Below, one piece after another: positions 18,150 to 26,542 of a stretch of 58,742 nucleotides of DNA. Made by a program: the position numbers and the translations under genes. How positions within the stretch are numbered: the first letter of the stretch is position 1; each line of letters opens with the position of its first letter. The notes below the pieces were generated by a model. It was not told the origin of the DNA, searched no databases, and saw only the letters and a program-made list of their open reading frames with translations. The stretch lies in contig DATKNR010000204.1 of NCBI GenBank assembly GCA_035541255.1, positions 1 to 58,742 on the forward strand. Direction: 5' to 3'. Source of the DNA: JOPF136 sp035541255 (GTDB lineage Bacteria; Acidobacteriota; Terriglobia; Acidiferrales; UBA7541).

Positions 18150-19148
18150 ATGTCCGATCACGTCACACTCCGCGTTTCTCCCTCCTCTTCCGGCCAGCGT
18201 CTGGACCGATTTCTCGCCGCGCAACTCCCCGCGGTCAGCCGCACCCGCCTCGCCTCGCTCATTCGCCAGGGACTCGTGCGCGTGGAAGGTGAGCCCGTGC
18301 GTCCTTCCCGGCGCGTCGCCGCCGGCGAAGTCGTCGAGGTCCTCCTCGCGCCCCGCGAGCCGCTTCGCGCTGCACCTGTGGCCGTTCTGCTCGATGTCCT
18401 CTATGAGGACGACGACCTCGTGGTCGTCAACAAACCCGCGGGGATGGTCGTGCATCCCGGCGCGGGAACTCCCGAGGGCGCCCCCACACTGGCCGGCGCG
18501 CTCGTTCATCATTTTGGTTCGCTCTCCCACGCAGGCGGAGCGGACCGCCCCGGCATCGTCCACCGCCTGGACAAAGACACCTCCGGCGCCATCGTCGTGG
18601 CCCGCAACGACGCCGCTCACAGCTCGCTCGCAGCGCAATTCGCCGGGCGTGCGGTAGAAAAGACCTATCTCGCGCTCGTCCACGGTGCCCTCAAGGAAAG
18701 CTCCGGCACCATCCGCCTCGCCGTGGCCCGCGACCTCCGCCGCCGCACCCGCATGACCACGCGCCGCCGCCCTGCCGAAGGCCGCGCCTCGCACACGGAC
18801 TGGCGCGCGCTCGCCGTGCTCGGCCCGTTCACTCTCGTCGAAGCCCGTCTCCACACCGGCCGCACGCACCAGATCCGCGTGCATTTCGCCGCGCTCGGCC
18901 ATCCCGTTGTCGGCGATGCATTGTATGGCGCGCCCAAATCTCCCGCCGTCGCCGGCCGCCCATTGCCTTCGCTCGGCCGCAATTTTCTCCACGCCGCCCG
19001 GCTCGCCTTCACCCATCCCCGCACGAGGCGCCGCCTGGAGTTGCGCGCTCCGTTGCCTGCCGAATTGCGTCGCTTTCTTGAAGCCGTGAGCGATGCCGCA
19101 GGCGTGCCCGCTGCCAGAATTGACTCCGCTCTCGCCGCATACCTATAA
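18150..19148 (+). CDS. rluD: RluD-type 23S rRNA pseudouridine synthase
   Basis: 332 residues from the ATG at 18150. The longer open frame reaches back into lgt and has no family sequence. An S4 RNA-binding domain (residues 10-60) precedes the RluA/RluD catalytic domain with HRLDKDTSG, which carries the catalytic aspartate. GRTHQIRVHFA and GDALYG follow as the usual later motifs. RluD modifies helix 69 of 23S rRNA in E. coli. The exact target here cannot be told from RluA/RluC-type proteins without phylogeny. The 3' end contains the promoter of the next gene. Confidence 0.9.
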   Translation: MSDHVTLRVSPSSSGQRLDRFLAAQLPAVSRTRLASLIRQGLVRVEGEPVRPSRRVAAGEVVEVLLAPREPLRAAPVAVLLDVLYEDDDLVVVNKPAGMVVHPGAGTPEGAPTLAGALVHHFGSLSHAGGADRPGIVHRLDKDTSGAIVVARNDAAHSSLAAQFAGRAVEKTYLALVHGALKESSGTIRLAVARDLRRRTRMTTRRRPAEGRASHTDWRALAVLGPFTLVEARLHTGRTHQIRVHFAALGHPVVGDALYGAPKSPAVAGRPLPSLGRNFLHAARLAFTHPRTRRRLELRAPLPAELRRFLEAVSDAAGVPAARIDSALAAYL

Positions 19149-19149
19149 T
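19120..19149 (+). promoter_or_regulatory. Strong sigma-70 type promoter for VWFA-related gene
   Basis: TTGACT (19120-19125) and a perfect TATAAT (19144-19149) are 18 bases apart. The -35 and spacer lie in the last codons of the pseudouridine synthase gene. Predicted start is near 19156, about 44 bases before the ATG at 19200. Confidence 0.7.
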
Positions 19150-19199
19150 TTTCACCGGGTCGCACAACCCTCCGTGGTCGCGCGGCCTCCTAAGACGCA

Positions 19200-20249
19200 A
19201 TGACCCGTCCGCCCATCCGCGCCGCTCTTCCCGCGATTCTGTTACTGGGTGCCGGCGTCCTCGCCGCGCAGCAATCTCCGCCGCCTCCGGCTTCCGAGCC
19301 GCAGAATCCAGCTCCAAGCGTCACGCAGCCTCCCCTGCGCGTTCAGGCCAACCTGGTGAACATCATTGCCACCGTGGTCACTCGTCGCGAAAAGCTTGTC
19401 GCCGATCTCAGCGAGTCCGAGTTTCACGTCTTCGAAGACGGCAAGGAACAGAAAATCCAGTTCTTCTCCCGCGAGACCGATCTGCCTCTCCGCATCGGCC
19501 TCCTGATGGACACCTCCAACAGTATCCGCGAGCGCCTCGAGTTCGAAAAGGACGCCGCCATCGATTTCCTTCACAACACCTTGCGCCGCGGCAAGGATCA
19601 AGCTTTCCTGATGATTTTCGACAACGAGCCCGCCGTGGTGCAGAACTACACGGAGGACGCCGGAGTGCTCACCGAAGCCGTGCAGCGCCAGCGCGCCGGC
19701 GGCGGCACCGCGCTCTACGACGCCATCACCCGCGCTTCGCAGAAGCTTTCCGACGCTCCCCAGCCCGCGGACCATTCCGCCGTCCGCCGCGTCATCGTGG
19801 TCATTTCCGACGGCGACGACAATCTTTCGGAATCCTCGCGCGGCTCCGCGATGGAGGCCGCCGAGCGCGCCGGCGCCGCCATCTATTGCATCAGCAGCAG
19901 CACTCAATGGGTTTCCGCCATGGAGACCACGGACCCTCAGAAGCGCGTGGAACGGAAATTCCTGATGGAAGAGCCGGACAAGGTTCTGGTCCAGTTTGCT
20001 TCCGAGACCGGTGGCCGCGCCTTTTTTCCCTACAGCGTGGACGATCTCGGCCAGTCGTTCCAGGACATCGGGGAGGAACTGCGCAATCAGTATTCGCTCG
20101 CCTACATTCCTCCCGCTCGCCAGAACGACGGTAGATTTCGAAAGATTAATGTGGATGTAAGCCGCAAAGGACTGGTCGTTCGCGCCCGCAAGGGGTATTA
20201 CCCCCTTCCTCCCGCTTCTCCCGCCCCTTCGGACAAAAACAACCCGTAG
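19200..20249 (+). CDS. VWFA-related secreted protein (acidobacterial family), copy 1
   Basis: 349 residues. A signal peptide (residues 1-22, ending LAAQQ) is followed by a short Pro-rich linker. The N-terminal beta domain contains VNIIATVVTRREKLVADLSESEFHVFEDG, and the von Willebrand A domain has an intact MIDAS motif DTSNS after IGLLM. The C-terminal part has RNQYSLAYIP and a final KINVDVSRKGLVVRARKGYY, the standard tail of the acidobacterial VWFA-related family. Likely exported and metal-dependent in ligand binding. Ligand unknown. It is convergent with ADOP, 22 bases apart, and is one of three paralogues in this block. Confidence 0.9.
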   Translation: MTRPPIRAALPAILLLGAGVLAAQQSPPPPASEPQNPAPSVTQPPLRVQANLVNIIATVVTRREKLVADLSESEFHVFEDGKEQKIQFFSRETDLPLRIGLLMDTSNSIRERLEFEKDAAIDFLHNTLRRGKDQAFLMIFDNEPAVVQNYTEDAGVLTEAVQRQRAGGGTALYDAITRASQKLSDAPQPADHSAVRRVIVVISDGDDNLSESSRGSAMEAAERAGAAIYCISSSTQWVSAMETTDPQKRVERKFLMEEPDKVLVQFASETGGRAFFPYSVDDLGQSFQDIGEELRNQYSLAYIPPARQNDGRFRKINVDVSRKGLVVRARKGYYPLPPASPAPSDKNNP

Positions 20250-20271
20250 CCGGTCTTGCTGCCGTCGGTCC

Positions 20272-22929
20272 TCACTCCGCGCGCAAGGCCCGCATGGGAT
20301 CCACACGCGTGGCGCGCCACGCCGGAAGCGCGCACGCGCACGCGGCCGCCAGCAGCAGCGTCCCCACCACCAGCACATACACTGGTGGATCCGCCGGATC
20401 CATGCCGTACAGCAGCGAGCGCATCAGTCCTGCTGCTCCGAGGCTCCCCACCAGCCCCAGCGCGAGCCCTGCGATCGCCGGCCGCAACCCATCCAGCAGC
20501 ACCAGCCTCAGCACGCTTTGCCGTGGTGCGCCCAGGGCCAGCCGGATGCCCAGCTCCGTGGTCCTCTGCGACACCGTATAGGACGCCACGCCGAATAGAC
20601 CCACTGCCGCCAGCAGCAGGGACAATACGGCGAATGCCGACACCAGTGTGGCGTCAAAACTCGCGTCCCGCATCGATCTGCCGATCACCTGCTCCATTGT
20701 CAGCACGTTGGACACGGGTAGCTCCGGATCAAGTTGTTGAATCACCCGCTCTACCGGCAGCGCCAGCGCCGTCACATCTCTGTCGGAACGCACCACCAGC
20801 GACATGTTCTGCCCGAATTCCATCCCGTTCAGCCCTCCCAGCGCGAAATACATCATGGGCTGGGGAGCCTCGGCAATGCGGTATCGCGTATCTCCCACCA
20901 CTCCGGTTATTTCAAAAGATTGCGTGCCCAGCGTCAGCAGGTGTTTGCCCACGGGGTCTTCACCGGGAAAATACTTCCGCGCAAATTCGTCGCTGATCAG
21001 CGCCTGCCGCGGGCCGTCCGGCTGCTGCCGCGTGTCGAATATCCGGCCTCGCACCAGGGGAATCCCCAGCGCGGCAAAGTATCCCGCGTCCGCCCATCGC
21101 GTCAGCGCGTACTCCGCCGTTCCCGGCGGTAGCGGTGGATGCTCGGCCACCGTGAATCCGGAGTCGCCTCCGTAACCGCCTCCCGGCACCACGCGCGTCA
21201 ACCCCGCTCCTTCCACTCCCGGCAGCGCGCGCACGCGCTCCACCAGTGAAAGATAGAAATTCAGCCGCTCGGCAGGTTTCGGGTATTTCGCTTCCGAAAG
21301 CGTGAACTGCATGGTCAGAACATCTTTCGTGATGCATCCCGGGTCCGTCTCCCGTATTCGCTCGTAGCTCTTCATCAGCAGGCCTGCGCTCACCAGTAGA
21401 ATCACGGTGAGTCCCACCTCGATCGCCAGTAGCGTCTTTCGAAGTCCGGCGCGGCCCGGGCCAGCGCTGTTGGCGCGCGATGATTCCTGCAGCGCGTTCA
21501 GAATCTGTCCGTCCCGGATCGAGAGCGCGGAAATCAGACCGGAGAAGACGCCGCACAGCACAATCAGCAGGCCGGCAAACAGCGCCACCATCCCGTCGGG
21601 ATGGATGGCCTCCACCCGGCTGATATCCTGCCGCGTCCCCACGAACCACCGCACGGCCACCCACGCCAGCAGAATTCCGGCCGCGCCTCCCGCCGCCGAA
21701 AGCAGAACGCTCTCCGTCAGATGTTCGAACAGCAGGCGCACGCGGCTGCCGCCCAGTGCCATGCGCAGGGCCAGCTCGCGTTTTCGTGCGGCTGCCCGCG
21801 CCACCAGCAAGTTCGCCACGTTCAGGCACGCAATCAGCAGCACGCATCCGGTCGCCGCCAGCAGCAGGTAGAGCGGCGCCTTCACTTCTCCTACCACGCT
21901 TTCCAGCAGCGGACGCGCGTGCGCCCCTTTGCTGATGAACGGGTTTTCCGGATGGGCATCGTGGATCCGTCGGGTCACCACCGCCAGTTCCGCCTCCGCC
22001 TGTACTGCCCCGACGCCCGGCTTCAGCCGGCCAATCACCTCGAAGGAATGGCTTCCCAGCGACCGCATCTCCTCTCCCGGCTGCTCGTGATAAATCGGCG
22101 CCCACAGTTGCGCGCTCTGGTCCGGAAAAGCAAACCATGCCGGCATCACACCGACCACGGTGTAGGGTTTTGCGTCCAGCCGGATCGTCTTCGAAAGGAT
22201 CGCGTGATCTCCGCCATACCGCCGCTTCCATAGGCCCCAGCTCAGAATCACCGTGCCGTTCGCCGCCGGCGAATCCTCCTTTGCGGTGAAGCTGCGGCCG
22301 ACCGCAGGCTCCACGCCCAGCGTCGCGAAGAGGTTCCACGAGCAGGTGGCCGCGCGGATTTTCTCCGGCAACTGCCCGCCCGCGCCCGAAAGGTTGTACT
22401 CGTCGCCCGACGACTGGATAGCCAGTTCCGTGAAGCTGTGGCTCGATTCCTTCCACGCCGCATAGATTCCCCCGGCGTTCCAGTTGAGCGGGAATTTGTC
22501 ATCGGCGCTGTGCTCGTAGACTCGCACCAGCCGGTCGGGCTCCGGGAAGGGAAGCGGCCGCAGGAGCACGGAGCGGACCACGGTAAACAGCGCCACGTTC
22601 GCGCCCATGCCGATCGCCATCACTGCAATCGTGATCAGCGCAAAGCCCGGCGTCCGCGCCAGCGTTCGCACTCCCAGGCGCGCGTTCTGCCAGGCCTGTT
22701 CTATCCGGCTCCAGCCCCAGACGTCGCGCGTGTCTTCCCGCAGCGCCGCAGGGCTTCCAAACGCGCGCAATGCAGCGCATCGCGCTTCCTCCGTGCTCAT
22801 CCCCGCGGCGGAGTATTCCGCCGTCTGCTGTTCCAGGTGGAAGCGCATTTCCGCATCCAGTCGCTCCGACTCCCTCCGGCGGTGAAACAGCATCCGGAGG
22901 CGCATGCGGAGTTTTTCGTGCCAGCGCAT
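20272..22929 (-). CDS. ADOP-family permease (duplicated orphan permease)
   Basis: 885 residues. An N-terminal soluble helical segment (RRRESERLDAEMRFHLEQQ) is typical of ADOP proteins. After it come two copies of a MacB-like unit, each with one helix, a periplasmic domain and three helices. The first copy begins FALITIAVMAIGMGANVALFTVV and has KRELALRMALGGSRVRLL. The second has RTTELGIRLALGAPRQSVLRLV. ADOP proteins are expanded in acidobacteria, lack an adjacent ATPase and usually sit beside a PadR regulator, as here. Transport substrate unknown. The ATG at 22929 follows the PadR gene by 15 bases, so both share one transcript. Confidence 0.93.
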   Translation of the reverse strand: MRWHEKLRMRLRMLFHRRRESERLDAEMRFHLEQQTAEYSAAGMSTEEARCAALRAFGSPAALREDTRDVWGWSRIEQAWQNARLGVRTLARTPGFALITIAVMAIGMGANVALFTVVRSVLLRPLPFPEPDRLVRVYEHSADDKFPLNWNAGGIYAAWKESSHSFTELAIQSSGDEYNLSGAGGQLPEKIRAATCSWNLFATLGVEPAVGRSFTAKEDSPAANGTVILSWGLWKRRYGGDHAILSKTIRLDAKPYTVVGVMPAWFAFPDQSAQLWAPIYHEQPGEEMRSLGSHSFEVIGRLKPGVGAVQAEAELAVVTRRIHDAHPENPFISKGAHARPLLESVVGEVKAPLYLLLAATGCVLLIACLNVANLLVARAAARKRELALRMALGGSRVRLLFEHLTESVLLSAAGGAAGILLAWVAVRWFVGTRQDISRVEAIHPDGMVALFAGLLIVLCGVFSGLISALSIRDGQILNALQESSRANSAGPGRAGLRKTLLAIEVGLTVILLVSAGLLMKSYERIRETDPGCITKDVLTMQFTLSEAKYPKPAERLNFYLSLVERVRALPGVEGAGLTRVVPGGGYGGDSGFTVAEHPPLPPGTAEYALTRWADAGYFAALGIPLVRGRIFDTRQQPDGPRQALISDEFARKYFPGEDPVGKHLLTLGTQSFEITGVVGDTRYRIAEAPQPMMYFALGGLNGMEFGQNMSLVVRSDRDVTALALPVERVIQQLDPELPVSNVLTMEQVIGRSMRDASFDATLVSAFAVLSLLLAAVGLFGVASYTVSQRTTELGIRLALGAPRQSVLRLVLLDGLRPAIAGLALGLVGSLGAAGLMRSLLYGMDPADPPVYVLVVGTLLLAAACACALPAWRATRVDPMRALRAE

Positions 22930-22944
22930 CGGTGTGCCTCCGCC

Positions 22945-23274
22945 CTACGCGTTTTCGATTACCACGTTGATCGCGCCCGACAGCCGCTTCCAGTTTGCCG
23001 CTTCCGCTTCCAGGTGTTTCCGTCCCGCCGCTGTCAGCGCGTAGAATTTCGCTTCGCGTCCCGTCTCGCTCTCCGCCCATTTCGAACGGATCCATCCCTG
23101 CTGCTCCAGCCGGTGCAGCGCCGGGTAGAGTGAACCTTGCTGCACCTGCAGCACCTCGCCGGACACCTGCTGGATGCGTTTGGCGATGGCCCAGCCGTGC
23201 TTCGGCTCGAGCGAAAGGGTTTTCAGGATCAGCAGGTCGAGTGTGCCTTGCACCAGGTCGCTTGGTTTTCCCAT
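22945..23274 (-). CDS. PadR-family transcriptional regulator
   Basis: 109 residues, a compact winged-helix protein: GTLDLLILKTLSLEPKHGWAIAKRI, then the wing region VQQGSLYPALHRLEQQGWI, and a short C-terminal dimerisation helix. PadR proteins of this size are dimeric repressors. The gene is the first of a two-gene unit with ADOP. Its promoter is overlapped by a perfect inverted repeat, so autorepression and control of ADOP are likely. The effector is unknown. Confidence 0.92.
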   Translation of the reverse strand: MGKPSDLVQGTLDLLILKTLSLEPKHGWAIAKRIQQVSGEVLQVQQGSLYPALHRLEQQGWIRSKWAESETGREAKFYALTAAGRKHLEAEAANWKRLSGAINVVIENA

Positions 23275-23280
23275 GCCCAG

Positions 23281-23310
23281 ATTATCTACACATCAGATGT
23301 AGATAGTCAA
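23281..23310 (-). promoter_or_regulatory. PadR promoter with overlapping operator palindrome
   Basis: On the minus strand, TTGACT (23310-23305) and GATAAT (23286-23281) are 18 bases apart. The inverted repeat TATCTACA/TGTAGATA (arms 23283-23290 and 23298-23305, 7-base spacer) fills the whole spacer and touches both elements. A repressor bound there would block RNA polymerase. The expected start falls on or next to the A of the padR ATG (23274), which suggests a leaderless transcript. Confidence 0.7.
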
Positions 23311-23441
23311 GGTATGGCAGGCCCCTGCTCTGCGTAATTCAGGCAAGCGTGGGGATTTCTTCGCCATGCCCGCTCCACGTCCGGTGAGGCTCTCGATTCT
23401 GAGCGAGTCTGCGAATCTACTGGAGGTTGCCTGCTGCCTTG

Positions 23442-24449
23442 CTAATCTTTCGGCGCGTAGTATCCCTTCCGCGCCAGCACGTGCACGTCCGGCCGGGTTA
23501 CCTCAACCTTCACTTTTCGATAGCGTCCGTCACGCGCCGCATTCGACGGGTAGTAACCCAGCGAATACTGGCTGCGCAACTCCTCCGCCAGTTGATCGAA
23601 CGCCTCTTCCAGGTGCTTCGCTCCCCTCACTTCTATCACGCGCCCGCCCGTCTCATCTGCGATTTTGTGGGCTACTCCGGCTCCCGATCCCTGGCTGAAG
23701 AACCAGGACGGGTCCTCGAGCAGAAGGATGTGCACCACGGAATCGGCGCGTTGCGCCGCTTCGACCGCTTCATCCAGCCGCACCCGGCTGCCTTCGTCCA
23801 CAGCGTCGGTCAGCACCACAATCGCCCGGCGTCCCACCTCCTGCGCCAGCTTTTCGCGCGACACCAGATAAATGGCGTCGTAGAAAACGGTCCCACGCGG
23901 ATTCTGCGTCGGCACGGTTCCCGGAGTCACGGGCGCAAACGGTTCGTTCACGCGCGCGCGGTTCAGCCCGCGTTCCAGTTCCGCCACGCTCCCGGTAAAG
24001 TCCACCAGCAGGTCGGCATCCTGATCGAACGAAATCAGCGTGGTCAGGTCGCCCTTCTTCATCACACGTTCGAGAAACGACGACGCCGTCTGCTGTTCCG
24101 CCGGCAGCATCCGTTCCATGCTCCCGCTCGTGTCGATCAGCATTCCCATCGTCAGCGGCAGATTGAGTTCCTTCGAGAAGAATTCGATCTTCTGTTCCTT
24201 ACCGTCCTCGTAGACGTGAAAATCGTCCTTCGTCAGATCGGTGATGATGGCGTGGTGTTTGTCGCGCACCGTCACGAACAGGTTCACCACGCCCACCTGT
24301 ACTTTGAGCGGTTTTTGAATTTGCTCCGGCGGTACCTTCTGGTCCTGCGCCTGGTCCGGCGGCGAATTCTGCCCGCGCACCCCGGCTGCCAGCAGGGATC
24401 CCGCCATCACGGCTGCCGCGAATATCCGGTGCGCCCGGCCGATAGACAT
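23442..24449 (-). CDS. VWFA-related secreted protein (acidobacterial family), copy 2
   Basis: 335 residues. It has a signal peptide (residues about 1-25), then a Gln/Pro linker and VGVVNLFVTVRDKHHAIITDLTKDDFHVYEDG. The VWA domain has an intact MIDAS DTSGS after MGMLI, and the C-terminus ends in VEVTRPDVHVLARKGYY. It is transcribed divergently from copy 3, with 86 bases between the two starts, so a shared control region is possible. The C-terminal half also carries SQYSLGYYPSN, matching the RNQYSLAYIP segment of copy 1. Confidence 0.9.
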   Translation of the reverse strand: MSIGRAHRIFAAAVMAGSLLAAGVRGQNSPPDQAQDQKVPPEQIQKPLKVQVGVVNLFVTVRDKHHAIITDLTKDDFHVYEDGKEQKIEFFSKELNLPLTMGMLIDTSGSMERMLPAEQQTASSFLERVMKKGDLTTLISFDQDADLLVDFTGSVAELERGLNRARVNEPFAPVTPGTVPTQNPRGTVFYDAIYLVSREKLAQEVGRRAIVVLTDAVDEGSRVRLDEAVEAAQRADSVVHILLLEDPSWFFSQGSGAGVAHKIADETGGRVIEVRGAKHLEEAFDQLAEELRSQYSLGYYPSNAARDGRYRKVKVEVTRPDVHVLARKGYYAPKD

Positions 24450-24535
24450 AGATGTTCTCCGCTCGATTCTGTGCGACGATTAGGATGCATCCGCCGGCCC
24501 AACTGCTGTCCCGCGGACGGCATCTATTGTACGGG

Positions 24536-25654
24536 ATGACCGTGAAAACAAAAGTTGTGAGCGGCACCACACGAACAATTCACTGGATTGCAGGACTGGC
24601 GCTGCTGGCTGGTGCTGCGGAAGCTGCTGCTGCATGGCCGCCGCAGGCGGCTCAACTGCCACAGGCTCCGGCTCCCGCGGCCGGGCCACAGTCTGCCCCC
24701 GCAACTCCGGCACCGGCCCAGCAAGCGCCCCCGCCTTTCCGTGTGCGAACCGAAGAGGTCCTGGTGCCTGTGCTCGTCCGGACGAACGACGGCGATCCCG
24801 TGCTCGATTTGGGGCCCAAGGATTTCCGTATCCTCGAGGACGACGTCGAGCAGAAGATCACGTATTTCTCCAAGGAACCGTTTCCTCTCTCTGTTGTGTT
24901 TCTCGTGGACGACGACCTGCCCCAGCGCACAGCCGAAATGGTGAATCGCAGTCTCAGGGCCATCCTGGGCGGAATGGCGCAGGGAGACGAGCTGGCCGTA
25001 GTCCTCTTCGCACAGTTCCCGCGCACCGTAGTGGATTTTGGAACGGATCAGGACAGGCTTTACAACGTGCTGAACCGCACCGCCATGGGCGAAGGGAACT
25101 ATTCGCTCCCGGCCAGCCCCACGATGACCATGCCGGCGCAGCCGAGTGCAACCTCACAGGGAGTCGGTGTTCCCGAATGGGCGAAAATCCGAGGCCAGGT
25201 GTCGAAGGATCTGGACGATGCCGTGCTCTATTGTGCCGACATGTTGCACAACCGGCCGCGCGAGCGCAGGAAACTGCTGCTCATAGTTTCCGACGGCCGC
25301 AACTCGCACAACAACACCGCGAGTTACGGACAGGCGGTGCGCGCGCTGCTGTCTTCCGACGTGTCCGTCTATGGCGTGGGTGTGAGTGAGGCTGTGCTCG
25401 ACCGCAAACGCGCTGCCATTGCCCGCTACGTGGACGCCACCGGCGGCGACATCTTTTACGCCATGCACCAGCATTCGCTCGAGGAGGATTACTCGCACAT
25501 CCTCGATGAATCGCGCAACCGCTATACGCTCGCCTATTCGCCCACGGGCACCGATCGCACCAAGGAGTTCCACGAAATCGAAGTGCGCGTGGAACGGCCG
25601 GGCCTGAAAGTCACCGCGCGCGACGGCTATTACGTGCTCGTGCCGAAAAAATGA
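24536..25654 (+). CDS. VWFA-related secreted protein, copy 3, degenerate MIDAS
   Basis: 372 residues from the ATG at 24536, chosen because it precedes a plausible signal segment (WIAGLALLAGAAEAAAA). The longer frame starts inside the divergent gene. It has the family layout: a Pro/Ala-rich linker, RVRTEEVLVPVLVRTNDGD with FRILEDDVEQKITYFS, a VWA-like domain, and the tail EIEVRVERPGLKVTARDGYY. The metal site is altered. Where the other two have DTSNS and DTSGS, this one reads DDDLP, so MIDAS Ser residues are missing. It may have lost metal-dependent binding or act as a partner of the other copies. Confidence 0.85.
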   Translation: MTVKTKVVSGTTRTIHWIAGLALLAGAAEAAAAWPPQAAQLPQAPAPAAGPQSAPATPAPAQQAPPPFRVRTEEVLVPVLVRTNDGDPVLDLGPKDFRILEDDVEQKITYFSKEPFPLSVVFLVDDDLPQRTAEMVNRSLRAILGGMAQGDELAVVLFAQFPRTVVDFGTDQDRLYNVLNRTAMGEGNYSLPASPTMTMPAQPSATSQGVGVPEWAKIRGQVSKDLDDAVLYCADMLHNRPRERRKLLLIVSDGRNSHNNTASYGQAVRALLSSDVSVYGVGVSEAVLDRKRAAIARYVDATGGDIFYAMHQHSLEEDYSHILDESRNRYTLAYSPTGTDRTKEFHEIEVRVERPGLKVTARDGYYVLVPKK

Positions 25655-25738
25655 GCGGCGAAACTAATTCTCGCCGCCCGCGGCGCTCACGGAAATTTTT
25701 CCGCATGTTTCGCTTTTCCCCGCGCCGTATCTTTTTTC

Positions 25739-25767
25739 TTGACATCGAATTGCTCCGCTCGTATAGA
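25739..25767 (+). promoter_or_regulatory. Consensus sigma-70 promoter of a candidate ncRNA
   Basis: A perfect TTGACA (25739-25744) and TATAGA (25762-25767) are separated by 17 bases, preceded by a T-rich run (TCTTTTTTC). Predicted transcription start is about 25774. No ORF with a ribosome binding site follows before the terminator at 25909. Confidence 0.75.
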
Positions 25768-25773
25768 TGAATG

Positions 25774-25950
25774 TGACCGATGCGTTGTGCGCCGCAGAGG
25801 GGAGCGCAACGCACGCGGGTCCTGGAAGAAATGCGCGATCGTTGAACGGCAAACGGGCCCAAGCAAGACCGCGAAGTGAGGCAGCCGGCCTCCAGCGCGA
25901 AACGGAATGAACGGGGCGATCCGGAAACGGACCGCCCCGTTCTCTTTTTC
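25774..25950 (+). ncRNA. Candidate structured non-coding RNA, about 175 nt
   Basis: The unit runs from a consensus promoter to a strong intrinsic terminator with no convincing protein. Several local helices can be drawn. TGCGTTG (25781-25787) pairs with CAACGCA (25807-25813), with an inner CGC/GCG. GGGTCC (25817-25822) pairs with GGGCCC (25855-25860). CGCG/CGCG and GAGGC/GCCTC form a hairpin at 25870-25899. Length would suit 6S RNA or a small regulatory RNA. The conserved elements I know of SRP RNA, RNase P RNA and tmRNA are absent, and I could not draw a convincing 6S rod. An alternative reading is a leader that controls the split-barrel enzyme at 26039. I cannot name the class. Confidence 0.55.
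25909..25950 (+). terminator. Intrinsic terminator with GAAA tetraloop
   Basis: GAACGGGGCG (25909-25918) pairs perfectly with CGCCCCGTTC (25933-25942). After one A/C mismatch an inner TCCG/CGGA stem is closed by a GAAA tetraloop (25920-25931). A T-rich run (TCTTTTTCTC, 25943-25952) follows. It ends the candidate RNA and could also stop read-through from the VWFA gene upstream. Confidence 0.85.
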
Positions 25951-26038
25951 TCGCCGCTTCTTTCCGTTGCCCGCCGCACGAATCTGCGAGATGCTTTCCG
26001 CGTTGCCGGCCTTCGCTCCGGCACAGGAGGACGGATCG

Positions 26039-26437
26039 ATGCCCGCCACGATTCCCCCGAACTTTCTCGATCTCTTCCAGAAGCGCGCCTTCGGCAGTCT
26101 GGCTACGCTGATGCCCGATGGCCAGCCGCAGGTCACTCCTGTGTGGATCGATCTCGAGGGCGGAAAGCTCGTGGTGAATTCCGCCAAGGGCCGTGCGAAG
26201 GATCGGAATATGCGCCGCGATCCGCGCGTCGCGGTTGCCGTGATCGATCCCGAAAATCCCTATCGCTATTTGGAAGTCCGCGGCCGCGTTGTGGAAGTCA
26301 CCGAGAGCGGCGCGGACCAGCACATCGACAAGATGGCCAAGAAATATCTGGACAAGGACAAATATCCCTTCCGTCGTCCCGGCGAAGTGCGCGTGCGCTA
26401 CATCATCGAACCCGAGCACTTCACCTCGATGGGATGA
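26039..26437 (+). CDS. PPOX-class split-barrel F420/FMN-dependent enzyme
   Basis: 132 residues from the ATG at 26039, which has GGAGG 11 bases upstream. It matches the pyridoxamine-phosphate-oxidase-like split barrel: FGSLATLMPDGQPQVTPVWID, then NSAKGRAKDRNMRRDPRVAVAV and YRYLEVRGRVVEV. These are the hallmarks of the F420-dependent subgroup (Rv1155-like). The cofactor, F420 or flavin, is inferred from the family, and no F420 synthesis genes are in view. A GC-rich palindrome (ACGCCG/CGGCGT, 26508-26523) lies downstream and may end the transcript. Confidence 0.85.
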   Translation: MPATIPPNFLDLFQKRAFGSLATLMPDGQPQVTPVWIDLEGGKLVVNSAKGRAKDRNMRRDPRVAVAVIDPENPYRYLEVRGRVVEVTESGADQHIDKMAKKYLDKDKYPFRRPGEVRVRYIIEPEHFTSMG

Positions 26438-26542
26438 CGAGCTTCGCCTTCCTGCGCTGCGCCCGGCCGTCTGCGTTGCCAATCCCTTCATAATTCGCTG
26501 AGCCAAAACGCCGCGAGCGGCGTCTTCTGCTATAGGACGAAC

